From Caldifarciminota bacterium (GTDB lineage Bacteria; Hydrothermota; Tepidihabitantia; SM23-42), in the NCBI GenBank assembly GCA_016936155.1, contig JAFGPO010000102.1, positions 1-50,594 on the forward strand: a DNA stretch of 50,594 nucleotides, written 5' to 3'. Position numbers and translations under genes: made by a program. How positions within the stretch are numbered: position 1 is the stretch's first letter; every line of letters starts with the position of its first letter. Below are positions 17,110 through 25,313 of this stretch, piece by piece. The notes beneath the pieces were generated by a model that was given only the letters and a program-made list of their open reading frames with translations, had not been told where the DNA came from and did not search any database.

Positions 17110-17634
17110 TCAGCAGAAAAACGGGACGGTGAAACGGAAGTTGATACGGCGGATTCCTTCTTCCACGCCGAGGTGCAGCAATTGATTGAACGCCGTTGGG
17201 TTCAGCGTGTACACAAGCGCGAAACATGTCATAAAGATCACTACGGCAAGCCACTTCGTATATACACCTCGGGTGCGGACAAAGAGGATGATCGAAAGCA
17301 CTGCCATTAATGCCGGTCCGACAACCTTGATGTCACCGAACAATACCCAGTATCCGGCAACGTATTTACCGGTAAGGCCGAAATAAGAAGCAAGATCAAA
17401 ACGCACGTTCATCGCGATGAACAGGCATTCAAGTACAAGCGCCGCGAGGAGCACCCACGATGCCCATTTCGTGGATTTTCCTTCAGTGCGGTACACCTCG
17501 TAAACGACCGTGGGGAACAATCCGCTGAGCGTGATGAGCGGGTTTCGCAGCACGATCCCGAGGATGATCCCCAGGGCTGCGATGATCGTTAAAACAAAAC
17601 ATATTTTCCCTGCGTGTTTGTATTGTTTTGCCAA
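17110..17634 (-). CDS. Multi-pass membrane protein of unknown function (TTG start)
   Basis: A 174-aa protein not recognised as a known family. About five hydrophobic segments: ICFVLTIIAALGIILGIVL, a loop with PLITLSGLFPTVVYEVYRTE, WVLLAALVLECLFIAM, YWVLFGDIKVVGPALMAVLS and WLAVVIFMTCFALVYTL. The start is taken as TTG 17634 (Ala-Lys-Gln-Tyr follow) because AGGAGG lies five bases before it and a consensus promoter lies just upstream. The open frame continues 40 codons further, but that part would contain the promoter. The only feature that hints at a role is the convergent position with the HTH-TPR-BTAD regulator and the divergent position with a kelch gene. Confidence 0.65.
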   Translation of the reverse strand: MAKQYKHAGKICFVLTIIAALGIILGIVLRNPLITLSGLFPTVVYEVYRTEGKSTKWASWVLLAALVLECLFIAMNVRFDLASYFGLTGKYVAGYWVLFGDIKVVGPALMAVLSIILFVRTRGVYTKWLAVVIFMTCFALVYTLNPTAFNQLLHLGVEEGIRRINFRFTVPFFC

Positions 17635-17651
17635 GGCAGCCTCCTGCCTTG

Positions 17652-17679
17652 AGTATATGACCAGTACTATGTTTGTCAA
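17652..17679 (-). promoter_or_regulatory. Promoter of the membrane protein gene
   Basis: Minus strand: TTGACA (17674-17679), 16-bp spacer, TATACT (17652-17657). It decides the TTG start at 17634, since longer candidates would begin upstream of the transcript. Confidence 0.75.
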
Positions 17680-17729
17680 GAGACGCTGACCCACGGCAAA
17701 ACGACAGTATCTATTTTTACCGTGCTGTC

Positions 17730-17757
17730 TTGACATTATTTTATATTTATCCATAAT
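17730..17757 (+). promoter_or_regulatory. Promoter of the second kelch gene
   Basis: TTGACA (17730-17735), 16-bp spacer, CATAAT (17752-17757), followed by GAGAGGAGG before the GTG start. Back-to-back with the membrane-protein promoter 50 bp away. Confidence 0.7.
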
Positions 17758-17778
17758 TAACAGAGAGGAGGAAGTACT

Positions 17779-19038
17779 GTGCTGTTGGTATTTTTATTGA
17801 GCATAACCTGGGAATATCGAACCTCAGCGCCGGGTGCTCGCACATACCCCGCGATCGGTGACATGACCGCTACGAATTCCAGCGGACATGCGTGTGTATA
17901 CGCGATCGGGGGAGCCACCCTGTTAAACCAGGTCCGAACGAATTATGAATATGATTGCGTAACAAATATTTGGACAACTCGCACACAAATGCCTATACCC
18001 GTGCGCTATGACTTTGCCGGATGCCGCGCGTATCGCGCCGGGGTGGAGCGGCTGTATGTGATCGGCGGGTATCAAAGCGCATATATATACCTGACGGACG
18101 TGGATGAGTACACGCCATCCACGAATTCATGGACCTCGCAGACGGACATGCCGACCCAGAGAGAAGGTGTGCGCGCGGCAGTTATTGGCAACATGATCTA
18201 CGCGATCGGCGGAGATTATTTTGATGATGTTCATTATATCGACTACGTGTATGATATTGTCGAGCGGTATGATCCGGAGAATGACCAATGGACTACAGGG
18301 TATGCATCTATGCCTACCGCACGCACCGACGCGTGCTGCGCAGTTGCCGTCAATGAGTTCGGCGATTCGTGCATTTACATGTTCGGAGGTTCGACATCGA
18401 TCGTCGGGTATGTTGCCACCAACGCCGTGGAAGAGTATGACCCGGCAACTGATTCCTGGCGTGTTAGAAACAGCTCGGGGTTTACCGCGCGCGGCGGGGC
18501 AATGGCGGTCACAGACCGGAACAACCTTATCTATGTCATTGGCGGGACTACCGACGGCAGCGGCTCAGTGGGTTTGGTGCAGGTCTACGATCCGATAATC
18601 AATATCTGGTCATCAGACAATTCTATTCAAACGGCGCGCGATGGTGTGACCGGCGGTGTTGCCGGCGATATCGGAGGGAGGATACATGTTGTTGTCGGAT
18701 CCACGGGCGCAACTCCGGTGAATACGAATGAGCGTTCCGCTGAGATCGTGAATGTTGATGAAGTCTGGGTGAAGGGGAAAAAGACCCGGCTATACATTAA
18801 AAATAACCCGTTCAGGTTATCAACAGAAATCATATTTTTCATACAAAATCCCGGCTTTGTTCGGTTGAAATTATTTGATGTGCAGGGAAACCATACTGTG
18901 ACCATTGCAGACGGCACGATGCAGACAGGTGAACATAGCGCGTGTATCGACGGTGCGGGTCTCAGCAGCGGTGTGTATTTTCTCCGTCTTGAAACCAAAG
19001 ACTATCAAGAGACGCGGAAAGTACTGTTGTTGAAATAA
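17779..19038 (+). CDS. Kelch-repeat protein with T9SS sorting domain
   Basis: A 419-aa secreted protein with a GTG start after GAGAGGAGG. The N-terminal MLLVFLLSITWEYRTSAPG is a short signal peptide. Six kelch blades follow (~20-330), each with an IYAIGG or LYVIGG strand, a double Gly, and a Y-DPxxDxW box, for example VIGGYQSAYIYLTDVDEYTP and YDPATDSWRVRN. The C-terminal ~85 residues form a sorting domain (IKNNPFRLSTEIIF, then LSSGVYFLRLETKDYQ and a basic end). The protein should be a surface or released beta-propeller. It resembles the frameshifted kelch gene at 13444-14794 and probably shares its ancestry. It is transcribed alone. Confidence 0.85.
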   Translation: MLLVFLLSITWEYRTSAPGARTYPAIGDMTATNSSGHACVYAIGGATLLNQVRTNYEYDCVTNIWTTRTQMPIPVRYDFAGCRAYRAGVERLYVIGGYQSAYIYLTDVDEYTPSTNSWTSQTDMPTQREGVRAAVIGNMIYAIGGDYFDDVHYIDYVYDIVERYDPENDQWTTGYASMPTARTDACCAVAVNEFGDSCIYMFGGSTSIVGYVATNAVEEYDPATDSWRVRNSSGFTARGGAMAVTDRNNLIYVIGGTTDGSGSVGLVQVYDPIINIWSSDNSIQTARDGVTGGVAGDIGGRIHVVVGSTGATPVNTNERSAEIVNVDEVWVKGKKTRLYIKNNPFRLSTEIIFFIQNPGFVRLKLFDVQGNHTVTIADGTMQTGEHSACIDGAGLSSGVYFLRLETKDYQETRKVLLLK

Positions 19039-19094
19039 GAACACGGACGGGACGCTCTCCGGGAATTCTAAAGCGCGGCCATCAAGCCGAGGCT

Positions 19095-19547
19095 TCAGAT
19101 CCAGCGTCGTACCTTTTTCTTATAAGCAAGATAGTGCTGTCCGAATGCCTTGCTAAGATTCTCTTCTTCAATGGGGATAAATACTCTTTCCATAATAATA
19201 ATGAATATTGCCGGGGATAGAAATCCTGTTAACGATCCATGGAGGAAGGCTGCGCCCAATAACACGGAGGTCATGCCGAGATACATTGGATGGCGACTAA
19301 TGCGAAAGGGTCCTGATGTTTCCAGAGATGTCGGCATAATGTGAGGTTTCACCGTTGTTTTCTGTTTTTTGAACTGGATATCTGTCCAGATATTTACGAC
19401 ACCACCAAAGAGTATGAGTAAATACCCGATATAAATATATGGAGGATATATAAACCGTATGATGGGAAATACGAAATGCAGAATAATTGACAAAACGAGT
19501 GCAATCAGAAAGTATGTTGTCGGCATTATTCGACGCAGCATATCCAT
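19095..19547 (-). CDS. Isoprenylcysteine carboxyl methyltransferase (ICMT)-like membrane protein
   Basis: A 150-aa membrane protein of the ICMT/PEMT family. Four to five hydrophobic segments: TTYFLIALVLSIILHFVF, YIYIGYLLILFGGVVNIW, a re-entrant region, and LSPAIFIIIMERVFIPIEE. The signature is GPFRISRHPMYLG (~79-91; RHPxYxG motif), then EEENLSKAFGQHYLAYKK, both diagnostic of SAM-dependent methyl transfer at the membrane in this family. In bacteria the substrate is usually unknown (lipids or small amphiphiles). Start uncertain: ATGs at 19547 and 19541 are in frame, neither with a good Shine-Dalgarno. A run TATATATAATGG just upstream may be the -10 region of a near-leaderless transcript. Confidence 0.8.
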   Translation of the reverse strand: MDMLRRIMPTTYFLIALVLSIILHFVFPIIRFIYPPYIYIGYLLILFGGVVNIWTDIQFKKQKTTVKPHIMPTSLETSGPFRISRHPMYLGMTSVLLGAAFLHGSLTGFLSPAIFIIIMERVFIPIEEENLSKAFGQHYLAYKKKVRRWI

Positions 19548-19719
19548 TTCATGTCCATTATATATATAGAGAGAGGATCAACCGTCAATGTTCGTTGTAC
19601 AAACGTCGTCCCTCATGTTAAGCACTGCTTCACCTATTAGATGGAGGAGCACCGGGGTAAGGGAGAAAGGGGATTACAGGAAGGCCGATCGAACCAGAAA
19701 TGGTTAACTGGTATTTTTC

Positions 19720-19827
19720 TTACCAATTGCTCTTTTCTTTCTGTTTTTGTTTTCTTTCCTTCTTTGACAGCCGTTTCTTTTGGACCTTCACTTTCTTCTT
19801 TTCTCTATCACGTGGTTGTTTTGGCAT
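19720..19827 (-). CDS. 35-aa highly basic microprotein
   Basis: ATG 19827, stop TAA at 19720-19722. Of 35 residues, 13 are Lys and 4 Arg, spread through the whole chain (MPKQPRDREKKKVKVQKKRL, then SKKERKQ and an Asn-Trp end). It has every expression signal: a GGGAGG Shine-Dalgarno four bases before ATG and a promoter 32 nt upstream with a 16-bp spacer. It is not recognised as a ribosomal protein, though size and charge suggest binding to RNA, DNA or ribosomes. It is just downstream of the cold-shock gene on the same strand but has its own promoter and is separated from it by a terminator. Too short for the usual ORF length cut-offs. Confidence 0.65.
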   Translation of the reverse strand: MPKQPRDREKKKVKVQKKRLSKKERKQKQKEKSNW

Positions 19828-19858
19828 AAAACCTCCCTTTTAAACGATCTTAACATAG

Positions 19859-19886
19859 TATATATCCGTTTTTACTCCAAAGTCAA
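19859..19886 (-). promoter_or_regulatory. Promoter of the 35-aa basic protein
   Basis: Minus strand: TTGACT (19881-19886), 16-bp spacer, TATATA (19859-19864). Confidence 0.65.
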
Positions 19887-19922
19887 GCACCAGGAGTTCC
19901 CACACGCGAAAATTGTATTGAA

Positions 19923-19948
19923 CAAAAAAAAGGGAGTGTTACACTCCC
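19923..19948 (-). terminator. Intrinsic terminator of the cold-shock gene
   Basis: Minus strand: GGGAGTG-TAA-CACTCCC stem-loop (19932-19948) followed by a run of eight or more T (19923-19931). Lies 20 nt after the stop. Confidence 0.9.
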
Positions 19949-19968
19949 CTTTTTGCAAGCATGCTTGT

Positions 19969-20172
19969 TTATGCATGCTCTATTTTTGTGGCTTTTTCCC
20001 CTTTGGGGGATTGAGTTATGTCGAATGATACCCGGTCACCTTCTAACAGCGTCCGGTAGCCTTCACCGATAATATCCTGATAATGGACAAATACGTCGCC
20101 ACTACCGTCTTCCTTTTCGATGAAGCCGAATCCTTTTCGACTATCAAACCACTTTACTTTTCCGTAAAGCAT
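19969..20172 (-). CDS. Cold-shock protein (CspA family)
   Basis: A 67-aa single cold-shock (OB-fold) domain. RNP1 is KGFGFIEK (~13-20), RNP2 is VFVHYQDI (~27-34), preceded by the usual GKVKWFDSRKG start. Members bind single-stranded RNA/DNA and act as RNA chaperones. Length is normal. Start ATG 20172 has AAAGGAGAC just upstream. The leader is about 85 nt, longer than most here, which fits the cold-regulated 5' leaders of csp genes, although no cold-box can be named by eye. It has its own promoter and a strong terminator, so it is monocistronic. Confidence 0.96.
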   Translation of the reverse strand: MLYGKVKWFDSRKGFGFIEKEDGSGDVFVHYQDIIGEGYRTLLEGDRVSFDITQSPKGEKATKIEHA

Positions 20173-20264
20173 TTGTCTCCTTTCAAGCGTTTATTTGAAT
20201 TAAAGGTGAGAAGAAATTGAATTCTGCTTTCCTACAACATAAAACAAATAACTGTGCTTAATTA

Positions 20265-20292
20265 ATTATACATATAATAATAGAAAAGTCAA
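20265..20292 (-). promoter_or_regulatory. Promoter of the cold-shock gene
   Basis: Minus strand: TTGACT (20287-20292), 16-bp spacer, TATAAT (20265-20270); leader ~85 nt. Confidence 0.8.
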
Positions 20293-20410
20293 GAGAAGAG
20301 ATTGGATATGGCGCGTGTCGTTCTATGGTTTCCATTTCCGGAAGAACTTTGAGAAGATAGTGTAATACAGGGCAGACGCTACTTTTTTTGCAGGAACCAG
20401 GTACGCCACA

Positions 20411-20440
20411 TCGCTCAACGCTAAGCGTTAGACGCTACTT
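20411..20440. repeat. Degenerate heptanucleotide array (TAGCGTT type)
   Basis: Successive 7-nt words CGCTCAA, CGCTAAG, CGTTAGA, CGCTACT. Just 3' of the cyclase stop at 20459. A related word (AGACGCTACT) occurs 60 nt further left at 20373. Confidence 0.5.
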
Positions 20441-20458
20441 CAAAACCGCGGACCAGAA

Positions 20459-23400
20459 CTAAGAACACTGATTACTATCTTTGCTCAGTTCGGTCTGCTC
20501 GAGCAATTTTTCCACGTGCTCGACCTGCAGTGCGGCGTGCATTTTTTCGTAAATATTTTTTGCCTTTGTAAGATAATCCTTTGCCTGATCATGCCGTTTG
20601 TTGGCGATGAGGACTTCGCCCAGTATTACCAGGCAGTCAGCGTGTTTCTCGGTAAACCCGGCTGATTCCGCCGCCGCAACCGCATGTTTGATATTTTTTA
20701 TTCCCTCGTCATATTTTCCCTCGATCAGGGCCAATGCCTTGCCAAGATATTTCATCCCGGAGATCTCACCAGTGGCGTCCTTTCGGGCGCGCGTGCGCGC
20801 AAGATGGGTTTTTATCAGTGGAATGGCACGAGGGTCTTTAGTATCCAGATATACTTCAGCAAAACTGAGGTCGAGTTCGTGGAGACTCAACTGATCCCCG
20901 GCTTCCAGGAGCAGCTGCTTCGCTTTTTCATAGAGTTCAAGGGCTTTGTCGCTGTCTCCAATACGGTAGTAAAAACTACCGTAGTAGTTGTACACACTTC
21001 CGAGCGCGCCCTTATCCTGGGTCGTTTCGGCTAAGGCAACGGCTTTTTCGTAGTACGCAGCCGCTTGTTCCCGGTCACCTTTACTGGCAAGATTGTACGC
21101 GAGGGTTGGATAGATCGTGACCATGTTGCGCACATCGTTTATTTTTTCAAAGAGCATGCGTGATTTTTCATAACACTTGATCGCTTCATCGAGTTCACCG
21201 ATATGTTCATAAAGCAGGCCGAGGTTAAAAAGCACCACCCCCTGGCTTCGAACGTCCCCGAGCTTTGTGCGTTCCTCGAGATTTTTTTCATAGTAAGAGC
21301 GTGCGGTCTTAAAATCACCCTTGATCGCATTGTAGACACCAAGGTTGTTCAAAATTCTGGTTTCAGTGTTTTTGTCGCCGATCTTGGTGCATAGCTCGAA
21401 GGCCTTGTTTGTGTATTCTATTGCCTGGTCGATTTTGCCCGAGTAACGCCACACTGATCCGGCAAGCACGTAGGCTTCTACAAGTTGCTTTAGATCGTTT
21501 TGCGTTTCATATATTTTCATGGCCTGCTGTACCGGTTCAATTCCATGTTCCGGCTGCCCAGTGCGCCAGGCAAAATGCGCCTTCATTCTCAGTCCGAAGG
21601 CCTCGGAGCCGACATCGCCGATTTTCTTCGAGAGCGTGATGCCTTCGTTTATCAACCGTTCGGCTTCCTCTACCTCCAGTTTGAATTCCAGGAGAGCCCG
21701 GGCAAGGGAGTAGATGACGTCTGCGCAGAGCGCGCTTTCCGTGTCTTTTACAGAAGTGAGCGTGGTTTTCAGGATCGCGATCGCTTCATCGATCTGCGAT
21801 TTTTGCACCAGCACCCTGGCATATTTCACGTTCAAACGGGCTTTTCCCAGAAGGTCAGTGTGTTTTTCCCGGGCTTCGCAGTAATGCGCGGCAGCAGTCT
21901 GGAACTCACCCTGCAGGTATTTTATATCCGCGATCTTTTCCAGAATATCCGCCTCTGTGCTGCCATTATCGGCGATAGAGCGGGCCTGATCGTAAAATGC
22001 GAGGGCTTCTTCATTCGCATACAGCGTAGCTGATGCATTTCCTGCCTGGATCGAATAGTGCAGTGCTTTTTCCTTATTCTCGCACTTGAAGTAGTGGTGC
22101 GCAAGCACAGAAAGGTAATCATCCATTTCTTCCTTGAAAGCACTTTCGATCGCTTCGGCAATGACTCGGTGATATATCAATCGTTCGCTTTTCAACAGGC
22201 TGTTATAGGCGACCTCCTGGAACAGGGCATGCCGGAAGGCATAGTATGGTTTCTTTTCCTGGATCATTTTGATGCAAAATTCAGAGGTTTCAAGTTCGTC
22301 AATATGCTGGCAGATATCCCGGTCCTTTATGACCATTTCAAGTAATGCCTGCGGAAAGGTGCGACCGATGATCGAGGCGATCTTCAAGATATATTTTGCT
22401 TCCTTGTTCAGGCTGTCGATGCGGGACGTAACCGCCGCCTCGATCGAACCGGGCAGCTGCAGATCAAATTCAGTGAGATCCTTTCCACTCTCAAGGATCT
22501 TTGATTCGCTCATACGCCGGACAATCTCTTCAATGAAAAACGGGTTACCGTCGCTCTTTTGGATGATGTATTCTTTCATGTTTGTTGGAAGCTGCTGGCC
22601 GACAAGATTGTCGATCAGCATAGCGCTATCATCCGGAGAGAGATTCTTAAGGTTCACGTCCGCCTGGAAAGACGCATAATCCGACGCGATCGTATCCAGC
22701 AGGGATTTGATCGGTTTGATGTTACCAAGCCGGTAACTTAAGAACAGCGCTGCTTTGTGATTCTTGACGATCGGCAGCAGAAAATGAAGCAGTTCGATCG
22801 AAGTCGCGTCAAGCCACTGGATGTCGTCCACCACAACAATTAGTCCTTTGGAATCGGCAAGCTTTTCGCATAAGGAGGTGATCGCAAGAAAGATCTGCAA
22901 TTGCAAAGTGTGGCTGTCCAGATGGATTATTCTCTCCTTTTCCTTTTCGCCAAGCGGCAGGTTTAGGAGCTTATAGAGATAAGGCGCGACCTCTTCAGCC
23001 TCAACTTTCAAGATATCCTTTATTTTGTCTTTAATAATGTTCTCGGTTTGATCACTGGCAGTCCCATCGGCTACCAAAAACCGGTGGAGACAGTCACTGA
23101 AAGCCTTGAAAGGATTGGCGCTCTCGTATGAAACGCCCCGACCGTCGATCAAAATCTTATCCAGTGCCGCGATCGCGAGGTATTTTTTGAATTCATAGAG
23201 CAATCGGGACTTGCCCACCCCGATCTCACCCTTTATCACGTTGATTGAGGATGCATTGTTCTTCAGGTTTTCGACCGATCGCTTCAGTCGATCGATCTCC
23301 GGATCGCGTCCAATGAGATCTGAGTGCAAAGCGGTCAAACCGAATTCTGAACCCCACTTTTTTCCGATCACCTCATAGGGGGTTATCATGGTTGATTTGC

Positions 23401-24082
23401 CCTTAAGCTGTACTGGCTGCAATGCGATGCAGTCAAACGCGTGACGCGTGCGGTAGTACGTTTCGGGCCCGATGTAAATGCTGTTAATCGGACTGAGGTC
23501 CTTCAGCCGCTGGGCGACGTTCACGGTATCACCCATCACCGTATAATCCATCTGGAAGTCGGAACCGACTTTACCGGCAATGACCTGACCGGTGTTGATG
23601 CCTGAATGAATGTTGAGTTTTTTGAGGGATTTGTCCAGGGTTTTATTAACCTCATTGAGCGCGTGCTGCATCTCAGTGCACGCGAGGATCGCCCGTTCTG
23701 GATCGTCCTCATGCGCGACCGGCGCGCCGAAGATCGCCATTATGCAGTCGCCGATGAACTTATCAATAATGCCTTCATAGCGGTACACCATGATGCTGAG
23801 TTTGCGAAAACATTCATTCATGAGCAAAGTCAGTTCTTCGGGATCGAGCCGTTCTGACATGGAGGTGAAACCCGAGATGTCAACAAAAAGAACAGTTACG
23901 TCCCTTCTTTCTTTGGAAATTGAATCTTTTGTCATGAGGATCTTTTGTGCCAGTGACTTTGGGATATCCTGGCGCACCAGGTCCATGCGCGATTGCCCGG
24001 CAGGCGAGCGGAGATCATGGCCGCACTCCGGGCAGAATTTATTTTTCGGGAGAATATCAGCGCCGCACTTGGAACATTGCAT
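20459..24082 (-). CDS. Zinc ribbon + class III nucleotidyl cyclase + AAA ATPase + TPR signalling protein
   Basis: A 1207-aa cytosolic protein. A zinc ribbon opens it (Cys3, Cys6, Cys17, Cys20). The class III adenylate/guanylate cyclase domain (~58-235) has both metal-binding Asp in FVDISGFT (Asp68) and KFIGDC (Asp112) and the YTVMGDTVNVAQRL segment, so it can be active; the purine-specifying residues cannot be judged by eye. A STAND/AAA_16-like ATPase (~255-620) has Walker A GEIGVGKS (285-292) and Walker B LIVVVDDIQWLD. The C-terminal half is TPRs (~690-1190), for example YEKNLEERTKLGDVRSQG. This is a known layout of large soluble signal integrators, where TPRs sense a partner. It is paralogous to the gene at 29901-33503. 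Leaderless promoter. Confidence 0.93.
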   Translation of the reverse strand: MQCSKCGADILPKNKFCPECGHDLRSPAGQSRMDLVRQDIPKSLAQKILMTKDSISKERRDVTVLFVDISGFTSMSERLDPEELTLLMNECFRKLSIMVYRYEGIIDKFIGDCIMAIFGAPVAHEDDPERAILACTEMQHALNEVNKTLDKSLKKLNIHSGINTGQVIAGKVGSDFQMDYTVMGDTVNVAQRLKDLSPINSIYIGPETYYRTRHAFDCIALQPVQLKGKSTMITPYEVIGKKWGSEFGLTALHSDLIGRDPEIDRLKRSVENLKNNASSINVIKGEIGVGKSRLLYEFKKYLAIAALDKILIDGRGVSYESANPFKAFSDCLHRFLVADGTASDQTENIIKDKIKDILKVEAEEVAPYLYKLLNLPLGEKEKERIIHLDSHTLQLQIFLAITSLCEKLADSKGLIVVVDDIQWLDATSIELLHFLLPIVKNHKAALFLSYRLGNIKPIKSLLDTIASDYASFQADVNLKNLSPDDSAMLIDNLVGQQLPTNMKEYIIQKSDGNPFFIEEIVRRMSESKILESGKDLTEFDLQLPGSIEAAVTSRIDSLNKEAKYILKIASIIGRTFPQALLEMVIKDRDICQHIDELETSEFCIKMIQEKKPYYAFRHALFQEVAYNSLLKSERLIYHRVIAEAIESAFKEEMDDYLSVLAHHYFKCENKEKALHYSIQAGNASATLYANEEALAFYDQARSIADNGSTEADILEKIADIKYLQGEFQTAAAHYCEAREKHTDLLGKARLNVKYARVLVQKSQIDEAIAILKTTLTSVKDTESALCADVIYSLARALLEFKLEVEEAERLINEGITLSKKIGDVGSEAFGLRMKAHFAWRTGQPEHGIEPVQQAMKIYETQNDLKQLVEAYVLAGSVWRYSGKIDQAIEYTNKAFELCTKIGDKNTETRILNNLGVYNAIKGDFKTARSYYEKNLEERTKLGDVRSQGVVLFNLGLLYEHIGELDEAIKCYEKSRMLFEKINDVRNMVTIYPTLAYNLASKGDREQAAAYYEKAVALAETTQDKGALGSVYNYYGSFYYRIGDSDKALELYEKAKQLLLEAGDQLSLHELDLSFAEVYLDTKDPRAIPLIKTHLARTRARKDATGEISGMKYLGKALALIEGKYDEGIKNIKHAVAAAESAGFTEKHADCLVILGEVLIANKRHDQAKDYLTKAKNIYEKMHAALQVEHVEKLLEQTELSKDSNQCS

Positions 24083-24088
24083 TATCAG

Positions 24089-24116
24089 ATAATAGCCAGA
24101 ATACAGCGGCTTGCAA
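24089..24116 (-). promoter_or_regulatory. Leaderless promoter of the first cyclase gene
   Basis: Minus strand: TTGCAA (24111-24116), 16-bp spacer, TATTAT (24089-24094), 6 nt, ATG at 24082. No Shine-Dalgarno. Confidence 0.65.
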
Positions 24117-24177
24117 GGGGCACTAGACGTTGACTAAAACCGCAAACAGTAAGCACTAGGCAGAGAGAAAGGACCGT

Positions 24178-24250
24178 AATACGTAAGGCGAAAAATAACT
24201 TTTAACGTAATAACCAAATACGAATGACCAGTGACAAGTGATGAAATTCC
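24178..24250. repeat. Degenerate heptanucleotide array (ACCAATG type)
   Basis: Words GAATGAC, CAGTGAC, AAGTGAT follow one another at exactly 7 nt (24223-24243). The left part (AATAACC, ATACGAA) is more eroded. Lies between two tandem minus-strand genes, after the terminator of the BNR protein. Confidence 0.5.
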
Positions 24251-24288
24251 GCAAAAAAGTTGATGGTGATGGAAGAGGATATTGGATA

Positions 24289-24320
24289 AAACAAAGGGGC
24301 TCGTGCGAGCCCCTTTGTTT
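24289..24320 (-). terminator. Strong stem-loop terminator of the BNR gene
   Basis: A 15-bp perfect inverted repeat (arms 24289-24303 and 24306-24320, AAACAAAGGGGCTCG) flanked by T-rich ends on both strands, so it may work in both directions. It lies 13 nt after the stop at 24333. Confidence 0.85.
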
Positions 24321-24332
24321 GGTATTCATCGC

Positions 24333-25313
24333 TTATTTCAATCGTATGATCTTCTGAATGGTCGTTGCATCGTCAGTCACCAGCTTGCAGAAGTAAATGC
24401 CTGCCGGGACCGGCGCTCCATGCTCATCTTCTCCATACCAGGTAACTGAACGGCTGCCAGTTGAGCGCTGTTCATTCACCAGCGTCACAATTTTCCGGCC
24501 CTGGACATCATATATTGAAAGATCAGCGTGGAGTGGTCTGCTCATCGTGTACTGGATGGTCATGGCACCGTTGGTAGGGTTGGGGTGGCATACAAGGGCG
24601 CGCGCAATGTCGTGCTGGGTGTTTTCCTCTGCACCGACTGCGAGACTCCAGCGCCACATGCCCGCACCATCCGTGCCTGCGAACAGGTATATGCCGTGAT
24701 TCAGCCCCAATGAGGTGACGTTCGTATTTAAAAGACCGGTATTCATGACGGTCCAGGATCCACCGCCATTGGTGCTGTAGTACACGCCGCCGCCAGTGCC
24801 TGCGTAGACCGTGTTTGTTGTATTATCGACGACAACCGCTTTCACGTTCGTGCATCCGGTGCTGCTCCAGTTCGTACCGCTGTTCGTTGATTTGTACACG
24901 CCGCTCGAGGTTCCCGCATAAAGGGTGGCGCTGTTATCCGGATCGACCGTGATATCATAGACCGTGCCGCTCAGGCCAGTGGTCGATACGAACCAGGTCG
25001 AACCTGCATTCGTGCTCTTGTACACACCGGCGTTGCCGCCAGCATAGATAATATTGGAGTTTGCAGGATCGAAGCAGAGCGCGTAGCACATAGCGTATAC
25101 CGTGGTAAGCGTGTCCCGTTCCCAGGATGATCCGCTGTTCGTGCTTTTGGAAACCGCCATCACATACGTGGTCGTGTAGACATATCCGCCGCTGAACAGG
25201 GTGGAACTGCTGTTAGGATCGATGACTAACGAACCGCCATCAGTGTAGTAACTGTCAAGGGCTGAAGACCAGACGGACCCGCCGTCTGTGCTCCGGTAGA
25301 GCTCGGCATACCC
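24333..25313 (-). CDS. BNR-repeat T9SS protein, C-terminal part (after an in-frame TGA)
   Basis: Same reading frame as the gene starting at 26543, separated only by one TGA (25314-25316). Translation right after the stop keeps the repeat pattern (GYAELYRSTDGGSVW, VIDPNSSSTLFSGG), so this is one gene with a nonsense codon; an internal ATG at 25163 is not a natural start. The segment has about five more BNR-like blades (GVYKSTNSGTNW) and a ~90-residue FlgD-like/T9SS domain (CHPNPTNGAMTIQY, VTWYGEDEHGAPVPAGIYF, ending KIIRLK). Without readthrough this part, including the sorting domain, is not made. Confidence 0.75.
   Translation of the reverse strand, partial: GYAELYRSTDGGSVWSSALDSYYTDGGSLVIDPNSSSTLFSGGYVYTTTYVMAVSKSTNSGSSWERDTLTTVYAMCYALCFDPANSNIIYAGGNAGVYKSTNAGSTWFVSTTGLSGTVYDITVDPDNSATLYAGTSSGVYKSTNSGTNWSSTGCTNVKAVVVDNTTNTVYAGTGGGVYYSTNGGGSWTVMNTGLLNTNVTSLGLNHGIYLFAGTDGAGMWRWSLAVGAEENTQHDIARALVCHPNPTNGAMTIQYTMSRPLHADLSIYDVQGRKIVTLVNEQRSTGSRSVTWYGEDEHGAPVPAGIYFCKLVTDDATTIQKIIRLK

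Noticed and set aside
19641-19829. 62-codon plus-strand ORF opposite the 35-aa basic protein
   Set aside because: No Shine-Dalgarno, and its Phe/Leu-rich sequence is just the complement of Lys codons on the other strand.
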